A stretch of 64,000 nt of DNA from Brevibacillus brevis. GTDB lineage: Bacteria > Bacillota > Bacilli > Brevibacillales > Brevibacillaceae. The position numbers and the translations under genes were made by a program. The stretch covers positions 1,496,001 to 1,560,000 of the forward strand of contig NZ_LR134338.1 in NCBI RefSeq assembly GCF_900637055.1, given 5' to 3'. Under the pieces are notes generated by a model. That model made no database searches, had not been told where the DNA came from, and was given only the letters and a program-made list of their open reading frames with translations. Below are positions 53,354-62,338 of the stretch, piece by piece (positions within the stretch are counted from its first letter, which is position 1; each line of letters starts with the position of its first letter).

Positions 53354-53860
53354 ATGAAAAAGCAATGGGTGCAGGTCATTCGATCGGCAGAGCAAGCTTT
53401 CTTTACGATTATCTTTTCCGCCCATAAGCGGGTAGAGGATCGCGGAATCATTTTGCCAAAGCGGTTCAATTCCAAGTTAAAAATTCGCCGCTTCCTGCAA
53501 AAATTCATGACTCCTTGCCTGGCAAATCGAGTGATCGGCAATCTTGATTTGCGGCGAATAAACGGACGGCTTGCGATCCCTGTAGGTGATACGATAGGGG
53601 CGCCACCGATTGTAAAATCAAAGGTCCTGTCTTCGGGCAGCAGGTGTGCGACGCTTGTGGTATGGTTTGCCTTCGATGCAAGTGATCGATTCTTCCGTGT
53701 GTACCAGTTGAAAAAGCTTCCGAATGGACGCTGGATCGTTGTAGGGCGTCATCCACTGGACTATCCGTTTAACCTTCCGCAGGATTTCCTGAAACGACAA
53801 ATACCATGTGGAAAAATCTGTACACCATGGAGAGGGAAGTTAAAAAATAGGAAAAAATGA
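53354..53860 (+). CDS. Hypothetical basic protein (168 residues)
   Basis: The ATG follows GGGGGAGGGACGTCAG, a good ribosome site. The protein is basic, without signal peptide or membrane segment. It has a possible beta-rich middle (GDTIGAPPIVKSKVL, CATLVVWFAFDASDRFFRVYQL, GRWIVVGRHPLDYPF) and a Lys-rich end. No family is recognised and no partner is adjacent; the tRNA pair follows downstream with its own promoter. Function unknown. Confidence 0.6.
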   Translation: MKKQWVQVIRSAEQAFFTIIFSAHKRVEDRGIILPKRFNSKLKIRRFLQKFMTPCLANRVIGNLDLRRINGRLAIPVGDTIGAPPIVKSKVLSSGSRCATLVVWFAFDASDRFFRVYQLKKLPNGRWIVVGRHPLDYPFNLPQDFLKRQIPCGKICTPWRGKLKNRKK

Positions 53861-53883
53861 CTATATTCCAAAAAAATCCGGTA

Positions 53884-53912
53884 TTGATATTGGTTCGATT
53901 TGCCTGTATAGT
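53884..53912 (+). promoter_or_regulatory. Promoter of the tRNA-Pro/tRNA-Leu operon
   Basis: TTGATA (53884-53889), a 17-bp spacer and TATAGT (53907-53912) lie 64 bp before the first tRNA, as expected for a strong SigA promoter. Confidence 0.75.
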
Positions 53913-53976
53913 ATGTAAGTGTTGCAATACTTATCGGAAATTGTCGAATGAGAGAATGTCCGATATTGCTGGAAAT

Positions 53977-54053
53977 CGGGAAGTAGCTCAGCTTGGTAGA
54001 GTACTTGGCTTGGGACCAAGGGGTCGCAGGTTCGAATCCTGTCTTCCCGACCA
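53977..54053 (+). tRNA. tRNA-Pro(TGG)
   Basis: The acceptor arms CGGGAAG/CTTCCCG, the D loop AGCTCAGCTTGGTAGAG, the anticodon stem-loop CTTGG-CTTGGGA-CCAAG (anticodon TGG), the T loop GGTTCGAATCC and an encoded CCA end complete a 77-base tRNA. Confidence 0.96.
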
Positions 54054-54070
54054 TGTTTTATTTTGAATAG

Positions 54071-54153
54071 GCCGGTATGGCGGAATTGGCAGACGCGCGC
54101 GACTCAAAATCGTGAGGGAAACCGTGGGGGTTCAAGTCCCTCTACCGGCACCA
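54071..54153 (+). tRNA. tRNA-Leu(CAA)
   Basis: The acceptor arms GCCGGTA/TACCGGC, a class II variable arm, the anticodon loop CTCAAAA (anticodon CAA), the T loop GGTTCAAGTCC and an encoded CCA end complete an 83-base tRNA. It lies 17 bp after tRNA-Pro and shares its transcript. Confidence 0.95.
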
Positions 54154-54192
54154 GCAATCTATACATATGGTTTTCGTTATAAGGTGGGGAAC

Positions 54193-54220
54193 AGTGAGTA
54201 GGCCTGTTTCTCACTTTTTT
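54193..54220 (+). terminator. Terminator of the tRNA operon
   Basis: AGTGAG (54193) pairs with CTCACT (54210-54215) and runs into a T tract. Confidence 0.8.
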
Positions 54221-54284
54221 TCTTACAATCATCTTCCATGATACGGGTCCTACATACACCTATGAATTCAACTTATACTGTCTT

Positions 54285-55169
54285 TCATTTATTTAAAAAA
54301 CTCAATACACGTCCATTAACGTATTCTGGCTGTTCCATCGACAAAACGTGGCCCGCATTTTTTACGATTTCCGCTTCGATACCGGGAACAAAAGCCGAAG
54401 CACGATGTAAGGCAGATTGCGGGTCATAAATGACTTCGTGCTCGCTAAGTAATAAGAGAATCGGAACTTTTACTGATTTTAATTCGTCGTCAGTGAAAAC
54501 ATACGGGAATCCATCAGCTTTAGGTTTTTGATTTCTTACTTCATCCTGCCACATAACTCCTGCATGAAACTGTTTTGCAAAATTTGGATGTAACACGTAA
54601 CGATCTCCCATCATCCACTTTAAAAAATTCCCAACTCCGTTAGGGACAAAAAGGCCAAGTGCGTATTTGTAGAAATTTGGATGAAATGATACGAAAGTTT
54701 CCGCAGGACTAAGTAAAACTGCCTTTTCTACTCTCTCGACCGCACGCAAAGCAAAATTCATAACATGAAGCCCACCAAGCGAAAGTCCAACCAAATACGC
54801 CTTTTTGATACCCAGATTATCAAACACTTCAAGAAGCCAATCAGCGTAACCCGTTCTCGTACCGTTTACATCTACAGGGATACTTTTGTTCTTATCACCC
54901 ATGATATCAATTGCATATGTTCGGTATTTGCTGCTCCATTCGGCAATATTTGGATACCACATGGTGGAACTAAACAATGCTCCGTGCAGCAATACAAGTG
55001 GTGGTGCATTCTTTGGTCCACTTGCAATGATATGCGTTTGACCAAAACGGGTAGGTACATAAAATGTTTCGTGATGAACTGGCCAAAGAACAAGGCTTTC
55101 TTCATAGGTTTGATAATAGTGAATGCCGCTATCACTTAGTGATGGAATGATCGGTGCATGGTTAGACAT
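54285..55169 (-). CDS. Alpha/beta hydrolase
   Basis: The protein has 294 residues from ATG 55169, behind GGAAGGAAGA; the longer frame would start upstream of the predicted promoter. The hydrolase marks are PLVLLHGALFSSTMWYPN, the elbow GLSLGG, LLSEHEVIYD (Asp/Glu region) and NAGHVLSMEQPEY. It resembles the YcgS/pimeloyl-ester-type carboxylesterases of bacilli, but the substrate is unknown. Its promoter sits next to a perfect 14-bp palindrome, so it is probably under a specific repressor not encoded nearby. Confidence 0.85.
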   Translation of the reverse strand: MSNHAPIIPSLSDSGIHYYQTYEESLVLWPVHHETFYVPTRFGQTHIIASGPKNAPPLVLLHGALFSSTMWYPNIAEWSSKYRTYAIDIMGDKNKSIPVDVNGTRTGYADWLLEVFDNLGIKKAYLVGLSLGGLHVMNFALRAVERVEKAVLLSPAETFVSFHPNFYKYALGLFVPNGVGNFLKWMMGDRYVLHPNFAKQFHAGVMWQDEVRNQKPKADGFPYVFTDDELKSVKVPILLLLSEHEVIYDPQSALHRASAFVPGIEAEIVKNAGHVLSMEQPEYVNGRVLSFLNK

Positions 55170-55254
55170 ACAAATCTTCCTTCCAATCGAGTTTAAATTG
55201 ATGGGTAAATACGTGAGGGAAATCTGAGTTTCATCTGAAACAGCTTTCAATAAA

Positions 55255-55299
55255 AATATAATACAGCATTTTTTCATCGTCAATCGTTCTATATAGAAC
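55255..55299 (-). promoter_or_regulatory. SigA promoter and palindromic operator of the hydrolase
   Basis: On the minus strand TTGACG (55283-55278), a 17-bp spacer and TATATT (55260-55255) form a good promoter. The perfect palindrome GTTCTATATAGAAC (55286-55299) abuts the -35 element and is a likely regulator site. Confidence 0.7.
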
Positions 55300-55360
55300 A
55301 ATGGAATAAATCGATTATAACAGGATTTTAAAAATAGTATAACAGTGTGTTCTCTTTGCT

Positions 55361-55522
55361 TTGCTTCATTCCTTTAGCTTGATAAAACACGTTTTTACAT
55401 CCATAGGGGAGCAAGCGTCCCGCTTGTTTGCCGATCTCTGCGCGGATGTTGCCATCTTTGAAATGGGAAAAGGGACCAAAGTTGCCATGTACATACCTAC
55501 TCCCGAGGGGATGCATGCTTGA
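55361..55522 (+). pseudogene. Possible 3' remnant of a lost gene
   Basis: An open frame with protein-like content (GEQASRLFADLCADVAIFEM, then GTKVAMYIPTPEGMHA) ends at TGA 55520-55522. Upstream it meets a TAA at 55340 and has no ribosome site. I cannot name the family. It may be the tail of a decayed gene; the rest of the 427-bp gap holds the hydrolase promoter. Confidence 0.2.
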
Positions 55523-55596
55523 TCCATGTACCTGCTGTCTTTTCCTTTTGTACCTGCTACAATAGCGTAGTATAGAAGGAAAAGGAGGCGAGAACG

Positions 55597-56121
55597 TTGA
55601 GACTTGCGGGAAAACAAGTAGTTTGCTTCGTCGAAAGTGAATTTGAGGATCTCGAGCTCTGGTATCCGGTAATGAGACTGCGAGAGGAAGGCGCTATCGT
55701 CCATTTCGTCGGCCCGAAGGCGAATCACGTCTATATAGGGAAGTACGGTGTACCGTGCGAGGCTGACAAAGCGATGGCAGAGGTCAATCCTGCCGACTAT
55801 GCAGGTGTACTCGTTCCAGGAGGGTGGGCACCGGACAAGCTGCGCCGCTATCCGGAGGTGCTGTCGTTTGTAGTTGCGATGCACGAGGCGAAAAAACCGA
55901 TTGGACATATTTGCCATGCGGGTTGGGTGCTGGCTTCCGCAAAAATTTTGCGCGGGGTAACTACAACATCGACACCGGGCATTAAAGATGATATGGAGAA
56001 TGCAGGAGCGATCTGGGTGGATGAAGAGGTCGTGGTAGACGGTCACATTGTCGGTTCCCGTAGACCGCCTGATCTCCCGGCTTATGCCAAAGCGTTTGCT
56101 GATTTGCTGGCACAACAATAG
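55597..56121 (+). CDS. DJ-1/PfpI family protein
   Basis: This 174-residue DJ-1/PfpI protein has the nucleophile elbow PIGHICHAGW (Cys106 followed by His107), the early glutamate region VESEFEDLELWYP and DGHIVGSRRPPDLPAYAKAF. Members act as deglycases, chaperones or small-molecule stress enzymes. The TTG start follows AGGAGGCGAG. It is probably monocistronic; the next gene starts 120 bp later with a different base composition. Confidence 0.9.
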   Translation: MRLAGKQVVCFVESEFEDLELWYPVMRLREEGAIVHFVGPKANHVYIGKYGVPCEADKAMAEVNPADYAGVLVPGGWAPDKLRRYPEVLSFVVAMHEAKKPIGHICHAGWVLASAKILRGVTTTSTPGIKDDMENAGAIWVDEEVVVDGHIVGSRRPPDLPAYAKAFADLLAQQ

Positions 56122-56241
56122 GAAGAGGAAGAAAGGGCTTGCTCGCATAGACGGGTTCGCTCTTTTTCTTATTGATTCATTTTTTCTGTCTGCCTTGTTA
56201 CAATATAAGGAAGAATCTTCATTCTATTAGGGGATGATAAG

Positions 56242-58203
56242 GTGTTCAAAAATCAGGATCATGTCCCAGTAGTAAATGACATGGCTAGCAACGCACATCT
56301 ACCTGAAAATACGCTTCTCCCACCAAATTCCCACCGAAATATGCCACCCGTTTTACAACTCGCCAAAAAAGTAGGAAACAAGGCAATGACGAAGCTGCTG
56401 CAAAATCAAAAGCAATCTTCAATGCCTGTCATCCAAAGGAAACTCAATCAAGACAATCTCAATAAAATGAAAGCGGACAAGCCGGATACATACGAAAAAG
56501 ATGATTTCGAAAATGCCGTCGGAGATGACGGGAAATTTACGGATGTGAAAGCAGATAAAGGACTTCCCACCTTTTGGGGGCTATTAAAGGAGGTATACGG
56601 GGAAGGAAATTTGAATCAATCGTTTTTCCATTTTACAAAAGAATTAGGCGATACATGCGACCGGCCACATTCCGTTACCGCTGAGATCACTAAAAAAGGC
56701 TGGAATTCTGACCGTGATGCGTCAGCACTTGTGACGGCTATCGGCAATCTTGGTTATGAAGAATCGCTCATACGTGATGGGAATGATAAGCACCGAGTAG
56801 CCAGTTATAATGGGGGTCATTTGGTCGGCTATCAGATTCTACGGGGAGAAAAAGCAGATCAGCAATGGAATGTTGCTCCACAAGATAAGAAAAATAATCA
56901 ACAATCGTATAATAATACAATCGAGGCAATGCTTCGAGAGGCAGACGTCGGAACAAAGTATGAGTACACCGTTGAATTGCAATACGATCAATATAACTTT
57001 TCCGTGGATCAGGATCAATTGAAGAAACGGGGCATATTGAAAGAAATAGACTCGGATAAACCGTGGGAAATTCAGCTTCCTGTAAGAATTCCGTTTAAAT
57101 GGGATGCCACTGCGCTGATGATCAATGATGGACAATTTGGTTCTCCGACAGACGGATCATCTTCTTATGATCAGTATTCGCAAACCATGGACGAAGCGAA
57201 TTTGGATTATACAAAAGAAGACACCACTGCCAGATACAATCTATGGCTAGCAGACGATACAGGCGATAAAAAACTTTTTGATAAAGGTTCCGAAGACTTC
57301 GATGATATCGAATGGGTGAAAAATATTCACTTTTCCATGCATCAAGCACTACCGATTGATCGAAAGAAAAATAAGAATCCGATCAATTGGAAGGGAGAGG
57401 AAGGAAAGAAAGTAGCCCACTATGGTGATGTTCAAAAAGGAAGGGCCGCAAAGTCCGCCAACGGTTTAGGAAAGGCAGAAAAAATGCTGGAGCAAATCAA
57501 ACAGCTTATCCATGAGATTGAAGCCATTGAAGACGTAAAAAAACCAGCAAAATTTGAGCTTCTTCCCAAAAAACAAATCAATCAACACATTCATGGCCAA
57601 ATAAAAGGCTTTTTTATCACGCGGTTAAATGAATGTCAGATCAAAAACGATTATCAAAAGCTACGTGATGCGAATGAAGATTGGCTAGATTTGTTTTCCG
57701 TTCAACAGGAAGAATTGGAAATCTTTCGGTTGGGAAAGGAAACATGGAACGACCTAGCCACGAAAATAAATGAACAAGCAAGTCCGGTACAGATCGAAGA
57801 ACATATAAAATCGCTTACGGAACTGAAGCGGACCTTATTAAAAATAAAAGATCATCGAGAAAGTCGTCGGTTATATACGGGAGTAGTAGATACAACCTAT
57901 CCTGAGTATGCAAGGAAACTAGTGGAGTGCGTAACAGATTCAAAACAAGATTATCTGCGTTTGATCAATCTAAAAAGGAGAGTTGGGGAGCTTAGAGAGG
58001 AAGAGGAGGAATTGGATGAACAAATAGAAAGCTCCAAAAAGAAAGTGAAAAGAGAGGAGATCACGTCGAAGACGCACGCAAAAGAACGCATGCAAGTACT
58101 CATAAAACAAATCTATGAACTCGAAAATGAAATCCAAGGTCTCGAAAGTCGGCAAAATAATTATAACCGTGTATCGTATGAAGAATTTTTAAATAGCAAG
58201 TGA
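56242..58203 (+). CDS. Putative nuclease toxin with injection-system-like N terminus
   Basis: The protein has 653 residues from GTG 56242 behind AGGGGATGA. Residues 37-68 (VLQLAKKVGNKAMTKLLQNQ, then PVIQRKL) recall the GNxAVxxLLQ...QRK element found near the N terminus of cargo toxins of extracellular contractile injection systems. Residues about 185-260 resemble the DNA/RNA non-specific endonuclease fold: GGHLVGYQIL (His193 as possible base), WNVAPQDKKNNQQSYNN and EYTVELQYDQY. The C-terminal 250 residues are highly charged helices ending in a coiled coil. There is no signal peptide. Its high A content contrasts with the neighbours and suggests transfer. No tail, sheath or immunity gene is adjacent. 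The nuclease and toxin calls are inference. Confidence 0.55.
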   Translation: MFKNQDHVPVVNDMASNAHLPENTLLPPNSHRNMPPVLQLAKKVGNKAMTKLLQNQKQSSMPVIQRKLNQDNLNKMKADKPDTYEKDDFENAVGDDGKFTDVKADKGLPTFWGLLKEVYGEGNLNQSFFHFTKELGDTCDRPHSVTAEITKKGWNSDRDASALVTAIGNLGYEESLIRDGNDKHRVASYNGGHLVGYQILRGEKADQQWNVAPQDKKNNQQSYNNTIEAMLREADVGTKYEYTVELQYDQYNFSVDQDQLKKRGILKEIDSDKPWEIQLPVRIPFKWDATALMINDGQFGSPTDGSSSYDQYSQTMDEANLDYTKEDTTARYNLWLADDTGDKKLFDKGSEDFDDIEWVKNIHFSMHQALPIDRKKNKNPINWKGEEGKKVAHYGDVQKGRAAKSANGLGKAEKMLEQIKQLIHEIEAIEDVKKPAKFELLPKKQINQHIHGQIKGFFITRLNECQIKNDYQKLRDANEDWLDLFSVQQEELEIFRLGKETWNDLATKINEQASPVQIEEHIKSLTELKRTLLKIKDHRESRRLYTGVVDTTYPEYARKLVECVTDSKQDYLRLINLKRRVGELREEEEELDEQIESSKKKVKREEITSKTHAKERMQVLIKQIYELENEIQGLESRQNNYNRVSYEEFLNSK

Positions 58204-58217
58204 ACAAAGAAAGTAAG

Positions 58218-58255
58218 CAAGGACTTACTCGGAATGCTGAGTAAGCCCTTGTTTT
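58218..58255 (+). terminator. Terminator after the putative toxin gene
   Basis: CAAGG-A-CTTACTC pairs with GAGTAAG-C-CCTTG, followed by TTTTG. Confidence 0.8.
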
Positions 58256-58274
58256 GATGGTGATAGAGTCTTTG

Positions 58275-58427
58275 TTACGAATTGGAGTTATTCCTTTTTT
58301 TCCACGGCGGATCGCCCAGCTCGTGAATTTTATTGTTGATTTTATAAAAAAGATAGGGAATCAAAAACGACAAGACCGTCCCTGCTAAGGTCAAATACGG
58401 AGGGACGACGCCTAAAAATTTGAACAT
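58275..58427 (-). CDS. Small membrane protein at the end of the second ger operon (D-subunit-like)
   Basis: The protein has 50 residues from ATG 58427 with CAGGTGATCCC upstream; the longer frame lacks a site. One hydrophobic stretch (LTLAGTVLSFLIPYLFY) precedes a polar tail (PPWKKRNNSNS). Its start lies 4 bp after the C-subunit stop, so it belongs to the operon. Small D genes that modulate receptor function are known in Bacillus ger operons, though usually with two membrane segments; the equivalence is inference. Confidence 0.6.
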   Translation of the reverse strand: MFKFLGVVPPYLTLAGTVLSFLIPYLFYKINNKIHELGDPPWKKRNNSNS

Positions 58428-58431
58428 GGGA

Positions 58432-59664
58432 TCACCTGTTGTTTTGGCGTTCGGTACGGTTAATTGCACCGATATTGCGCAGATAGACCTTTGCTTGAAC
58501 GGTTATCTCACTTTTTTCATACAGACGCTGCCCTGTTTCCCAATCCTGCCGAATCTTTTTCCATAGCGAAAAATGATGCTGCTTGAGATAGCTGCCAAGC
58601 TTGATGACATCCACTTTCATCTGGTTATGGACCTTTCTGATGGTGTCATTGCTCATTCGCTGGATTTCTTCGGCAAACACTTGTTCAAGCTTCTCCATCG
58701 CCATGTGATTCAAGTAATCCATTGTAGCGTAAGACTCGGCTAATGTGCCTTCACATTCGATTATGATCGTGAATTTCATGCGCTGCCGATCTCGCAAATC
58801 TGCTTCTATGCTATGCTTAATCCCTTGAATGTTCATCGAGACGAGGTTGTTTTTCATCTTGCCTTTTAGCATACCTCCGCTAATATTTCCCGTGAGAAAA
58901 TTCAGTCCCTCCGTCTCTTCCTCCCCGAGAAAACCCATCAACTGATTGTCATGAGCAAAAACGGCCGCACCTGCTAATTTTACCTCTTGCTCTTCGGGTC
59001 TGATTCGTGGAACCACAAAACTGTAGGGGCTAAGAAGCTCCTCGTGGACATCGCCCAATCGGACATCTGGAAGCATGCGGGAATTTTTATCGTCATTCTC
59101 CGCGACAGAGTTAACGTAAATGGCTGGCAGCTTTTCTGTTTTCGGTTTGACTTCCAGTACTTCTTTGGCAAGACCTTTTGAGATAAAGACCTTGCTGCTT
59201 CGTCTTGAGTCTGGATCACGCAGATAGAAATCGAGTGCCCTGGCAAAACCGTCTTTGGTACGGGCGACATCCTCAGAAACGATCAGGATCTTCATATGCT
59301 GATAAAACGGGGATCGGCTGGTTCGGGTAGCCAATTCGCGGGAAATCTCAAAAAGGGAATCCCCTTCAGATACGAGATTGTGAAAAGCCTCATTGGCTGT
59401 GTTTTGACCGCCTCCGCTTCCTTGACCGCCTGAGACCAACCCACCGGGCACGACGAATTGATGTGTGGCGAGAAAGCGTTCTTTAACGGGAGGTTTGTCG
59501 GGAGCCTCTTGCTTGGCTTGCTGCTCGGTTTCTTTCGTGCGAGGCATATCAATCCCTACGCCCACGACAAATCCTCGTTCCTCAATTTGAACCTGATCCC
59601 AGCAGCCAGCCAGCAACGTCGAGAGAAGCAGGTATATACAGAAGGCAGTGAGCTTTCTATTCAT
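58432..59664 (-). CDS. Spore germination lipoprotein, Ger(x)C family C subunit
   Basis: This 410-residue lipoprotein has the LLAGCWD lipobox (Cys21) followed by VQIEERGFVVGVGID, then the GerAC domains. A Gly-rich insert (LVSGGQGSGGGQNT) at about 75-90 is unusual. It starts within the B-subunit gene (8-bp overlap). It sits on the inner spore membrane as part of the second germinant receptor. It is longer than the first C subunit of this window (367 residues) and clearly diverged from it. Confidence 0.93.
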   Translation of the reverse strand: MNRKLTAFCIYLLLSTLLAGCWDQVQIEERGFVVGVGIDMPRTKETEQQAKQEAPDKPPVKERFLATHQFVVPGGLVSGGQGSGGGQNTANEAFHNLVSEGDSLFEISRELATRTSRSPFYQHMKILIVSEDVARTKDGFARALDFYLRDPDSRRSSKVFISKGLAKEVLEVKPKTEKLPAIYVNSVAENDDKNSRMLPDVRLGDVHEELLSPYSFVVPRIRPEEQEVKLAGAAVFAHDNQLMGFLGEEETEGLNFLTGNISGGMLKGKMKNNLVSMNIQGIKHSIEADLRDRQRMKFTIIIECEGTLAESYATMDYLNHMAMEKLEQVFAEEIQRMSNDTIRKVHNQMKVDVIKLGSYLKQHHFSLWKKIRQDWETGQRLYEKSEITVQAKVYLRNIGAINRTERQNNR

Positions 59665-60763
59665 GACCCTTTACACCTCGTATGACAGCGATGAGGAGCA
59701 GCAAAATCGGACATAAATAGACGACGATCATTCCGAAATAGGTGATGCTGTCTGCAAACGTGAAGAAATCAACCAGGTTTTGCGGGAGCATCGCGACAAA
59801 ATAAATGATGGGAGAAAGAATGAGCACCCAAACCGTTTTGGGCACCTTGTGGAACATGGACTGCAAGTTGAGCACCGTAATATCGAGCCACATCGCACAG
59901 GTGTTGAAGATCGTCATGATCCAGATGGTAAAGAAGATGGATTCCACCCGTTCAAAGAAGCCGCCAGGGATTTCTACCTCTTTTGCCAGCTCGATGGTTG
60001 GATAGGTCAAGTTCGTTGCTACGTCAGCAGAGAAGACCCCGATGACAAACATGTAGATGGTCATGTAGAGCAGAATGGGAATCGAGAGCCCTAACGTTAC
60101 GGCTTTTGCCCCTTCCTTCGGGTTTTTCATCAGCATGGTGTAAAACAGGATAATCTCGAAGCCTGAATAAGACAGTCCGACCGCTCTTGTTCCTTCCATG
60201 AGTGCGGGCCAGTCTGAAGAAAAGAAGGGCCGGATATTTTCTACCTCGAACAGCTGGGTCGTAAAGAGCAAGACGATGAGCATGACGAGGAGAACGACAG
60301 GGAGAAAGAGCAAGTTGAGCCGCAGCATGGAAACGCGCGTTCCGACTACGGCGTATTGAACGATCAACAGAAAGGAGAGTGTGATCATCTCAACCGGTGT
60401 ATTGTAAAACAAGTATTGCTTGGCAATATTTCCGATCGCCCGGATTTCAAACGAGACGAAAAGCATGGTGTAAATACAGACGACCAAGGTCAGGATGTAG
60501 GCGATTGGTTTGGTTGCGATGATCGAGGTGAATTCAAAGAAGCTTTGTCTGGGAAAGCGAGCCGCCAGCTTGGCAAGCAGCCAGCCAATCACACACGCGC
60601 AGAAACCGCTCAAAACAACCGAAATCCATCCGTCGAAAGCCCCTGTTGCTTTGGCTAGGGAGCGGGGAAAGGTCAGGATGCCAACGCCGATTGTGACTGA
60701 GGCGATGCTGATCCCCATATGATTTTTGCTGATCATTTTCTCCGCCAAGGTTTGTGCGCTCAC
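59657..60763 (-). CDS. Spore germination protein, GerB family permease-like subunit
   Basis: This 368-residue subunit has about ten hydrophobic segments of the GerAB/APC fold. GVGILTFPRSLAKATGAFDG near the N terminus is the conserved first helix region, and GTRAVGLSYSGFEIILFYTM corresponds to the mid-protein segment. GTG 60763 directly follows the A-subunit stop (TAAGTG), and CAGGAGGGTCG lies before it inside the A gene. It should bind the germinant. The ligand is unknown. Confidence 0.93.
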   Translation of the reverse strand: MSAQTLAEKMISKNHMGISIASVTIGVGILTFPRSLAKATGAFDGWISVVLSGFCACVIGWLLAKLAARFPRQSFFEFTSIIATKPIAYILTLVVCIYTMLFVSFEIRAIGNIAKQYLFYNTPVEMITLSFLLIVQYAVVGTRVSMLRLNLLFLPVVLLVMLIVLLFTTQLFEVENIRPFFSSDWPALMEGTRAVGLSYSGFEIILFYTMLMKNPKEGAKAVTLGLSIPILLYMTIYMFVIGVFSADVATNLTYPTIELAKEVEIPGGFFERVESIFFTIWIMTIFNTCAMWLDITVLNLQSMFHKVPKTVWVLILSPIIYFVAMLPQNLVDFFTFADSITYFGMIVVYLCPILLLLIAVIRGVKGHE

Positions 60764-62338
60764 TTACGACCCTCCTGTATTCATTCGATTTTCGTCTTTC
60801 GGGTGAAGAGCATCTGGGCGGATCTTCAAGAAGGTAACAGGTGCCCGCAAAATCATATCCTTCCAGTCCCTTGGCATCTGTGGAGCAAGAGGTGCCAAAT
60901 AAGGGTACCCGATGCTGGTCAGATTGGACAAATGAATCATGATGGCGATAAAGCTTAACACCACGCCATAAATTCCAAAAATGGCTGCCATAAACATCGC
61001 AAAAAAACGGATCATCCGAAAGGCGATGGCGAGGTGATAAGCAGGTATGGCGAACGAAGCGATAGCAGTAAGGGCAACAACGATGACCATGACCGGACTG
61101 ACGATGCCCGCAGATACCGCAGCGTCACCGATGACGAGACCGCCGACGATCCCGACTGTCTGGCCGATCGGCTTTGGCAATCGTAATCCGGCTTCCTGCA
61201 ACAGCTCCATCGTCGTCACCATCATGATCGCTTCTACGAATGCGGGAAAAGGAACCCCATCACGTGTGGCTGCAATCGAGAAGGCGAGATCAGACGGGAT
61301 CAAGCCGGGATGAAAGGTGACGAGAGCAATATAAAAAGCAGGTGAATAGACGGCCAGAAAAGCTGCCAAATACCGCAAAAGTCTTGCCAAAGTACCTACA
61401 ATCCAACGCTCGTAGTAATCCTCTGGCGAATGCAGGAGCAAACCAATCGTCACAGGCAAAATAAGCACCATCGGAGTTCCGTCGAGCAAAATCGCAACAC
61501 GGCCTTGAAACAGCGCAGCGCTCACTTTATCGGGACGCTCCGTGTTGTGAACCTGAGGAAAGGGAGACAAAAAATCATCTTCAATCCATTGCTCGATAAA
61601 ACCGGACTCTTCTACCTCGTCGATATCGATCGTGGAGATTCGCCGCCGCACTTCATTCAGTAATTCTGGATCAACGATGTTTTCAATGTAGGCGATGATC
61701 AGATCTGTCCTGCTTCGTCTCCCTACGATGGACCCTTCAAAGCGCAAGCTCGGGTCTTTGACACGTCTGCGAATATGAACGGTGTTGTCCCGGATACTCT
61801 CTGAAAAGCCATCCCGGGGACCTCGCACCAGCCCTTCCGAGACCGGCTCCTCGACGGAACGGGTTTTCCATCCCTTGCTGTCGATAATAATGACTTCGGC
61901 CGTTCCATCTACGAAAAGGGCTGTATCCCCAGAAAGAATGCTTTCGAGTGTTTTTGTGAAGTCCGTTGCTTTCGATATTTCGACGACAGAAAGGATTTCC
62001 TCATAGAGCATCTGGACAATCTCATCGGGTTCAGTCGGCACCACTTTGGAAGCAGTCGAGATCATCAACTGGATATGTCCGAGTACTTGCGTATCCAGCA
62101 TATCGCAGTTCGCCAATCCATCAATCGCAATAACACCACAGCGATGATTGGTGTTGCCGATAAAAAAGGAACGAATCAATAAATCGTGTGGGCTGCCCAA
62201 CACGGTCTTAAACGTCTCCATGTTTTGCTGCAAACTGGTCGATAGTGTCTGTGTAGGATCATTTCGCTGCTGCAAACGCTGCGTGATAAGAGAGGAAGTT
62301 TTCTTTTTGCGACGATGGGATAAAAATCTGCGCATCAT
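60764..62338 (-). CDS. Spore germination protein, GerA family A subunit
   Basis: The 524-residue A subunit starts at ATG 62338 behind GGGAGGAAC. N-terminal motifs are DLLIRSFFIGN, RGPRDGFSESIRDN and VGRRSRTDLIIAYIENIVDP. The membrane half has GVPFPAFVEAIMMVTTMELL and PIGQTVGIVGGLVIGDAAV. It heads the A-B-C-small-gene order of the second receptor operon, transcribed on the minus strand. Two distinct receptors in one window imply response to different nutrient mixtures. Confidence 0.94.
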   Translation of the reverse strand: MMRRFLSHRRKKKTSSLITQRLQQRNDPTQTLSTSLQQNMETFKTVLGSPHDLLIRSFFIGNTNHRCGVIAIDGLANCDMLDTQVLGHIQLMISTASKVVPTEPDEIVQMLYEEILSVVEISKATDFTKTLESILSGDTALFVDGTAEVIIIDSKGWKTRSVEEPVSEGLVRGPRDGFSESIRDNTVHIRRRVKDPSLRFEGSIVGRRSRTDLIIAYIENIVDPELLNEVRRRISTIDIDEVEESGFIEQWIEDDFLSPFPQVHNTERPDKVSAALFQGRVAILLDGTPMVLILPVTIGLLLHSPEDYYERWIVGTLARLLRYLAAFLAVYSPAFYIALVTFHPGLIPSDLAFSIAATRDGVPFPAFVEAIMMVTTMELLQEAGLRLPKPIGQTVGIVGGLVIGDAAVSAGIVSPVMVIVVALTAIASFAIPAYHLAIAFRMIRFFAMFMAAIFGIYGVVLSFIAIMIHLSNLTSIGYPYLAPLAPQMPRDWKDMILRAPVTFLKIRPDALHPKDENRMNTGGS

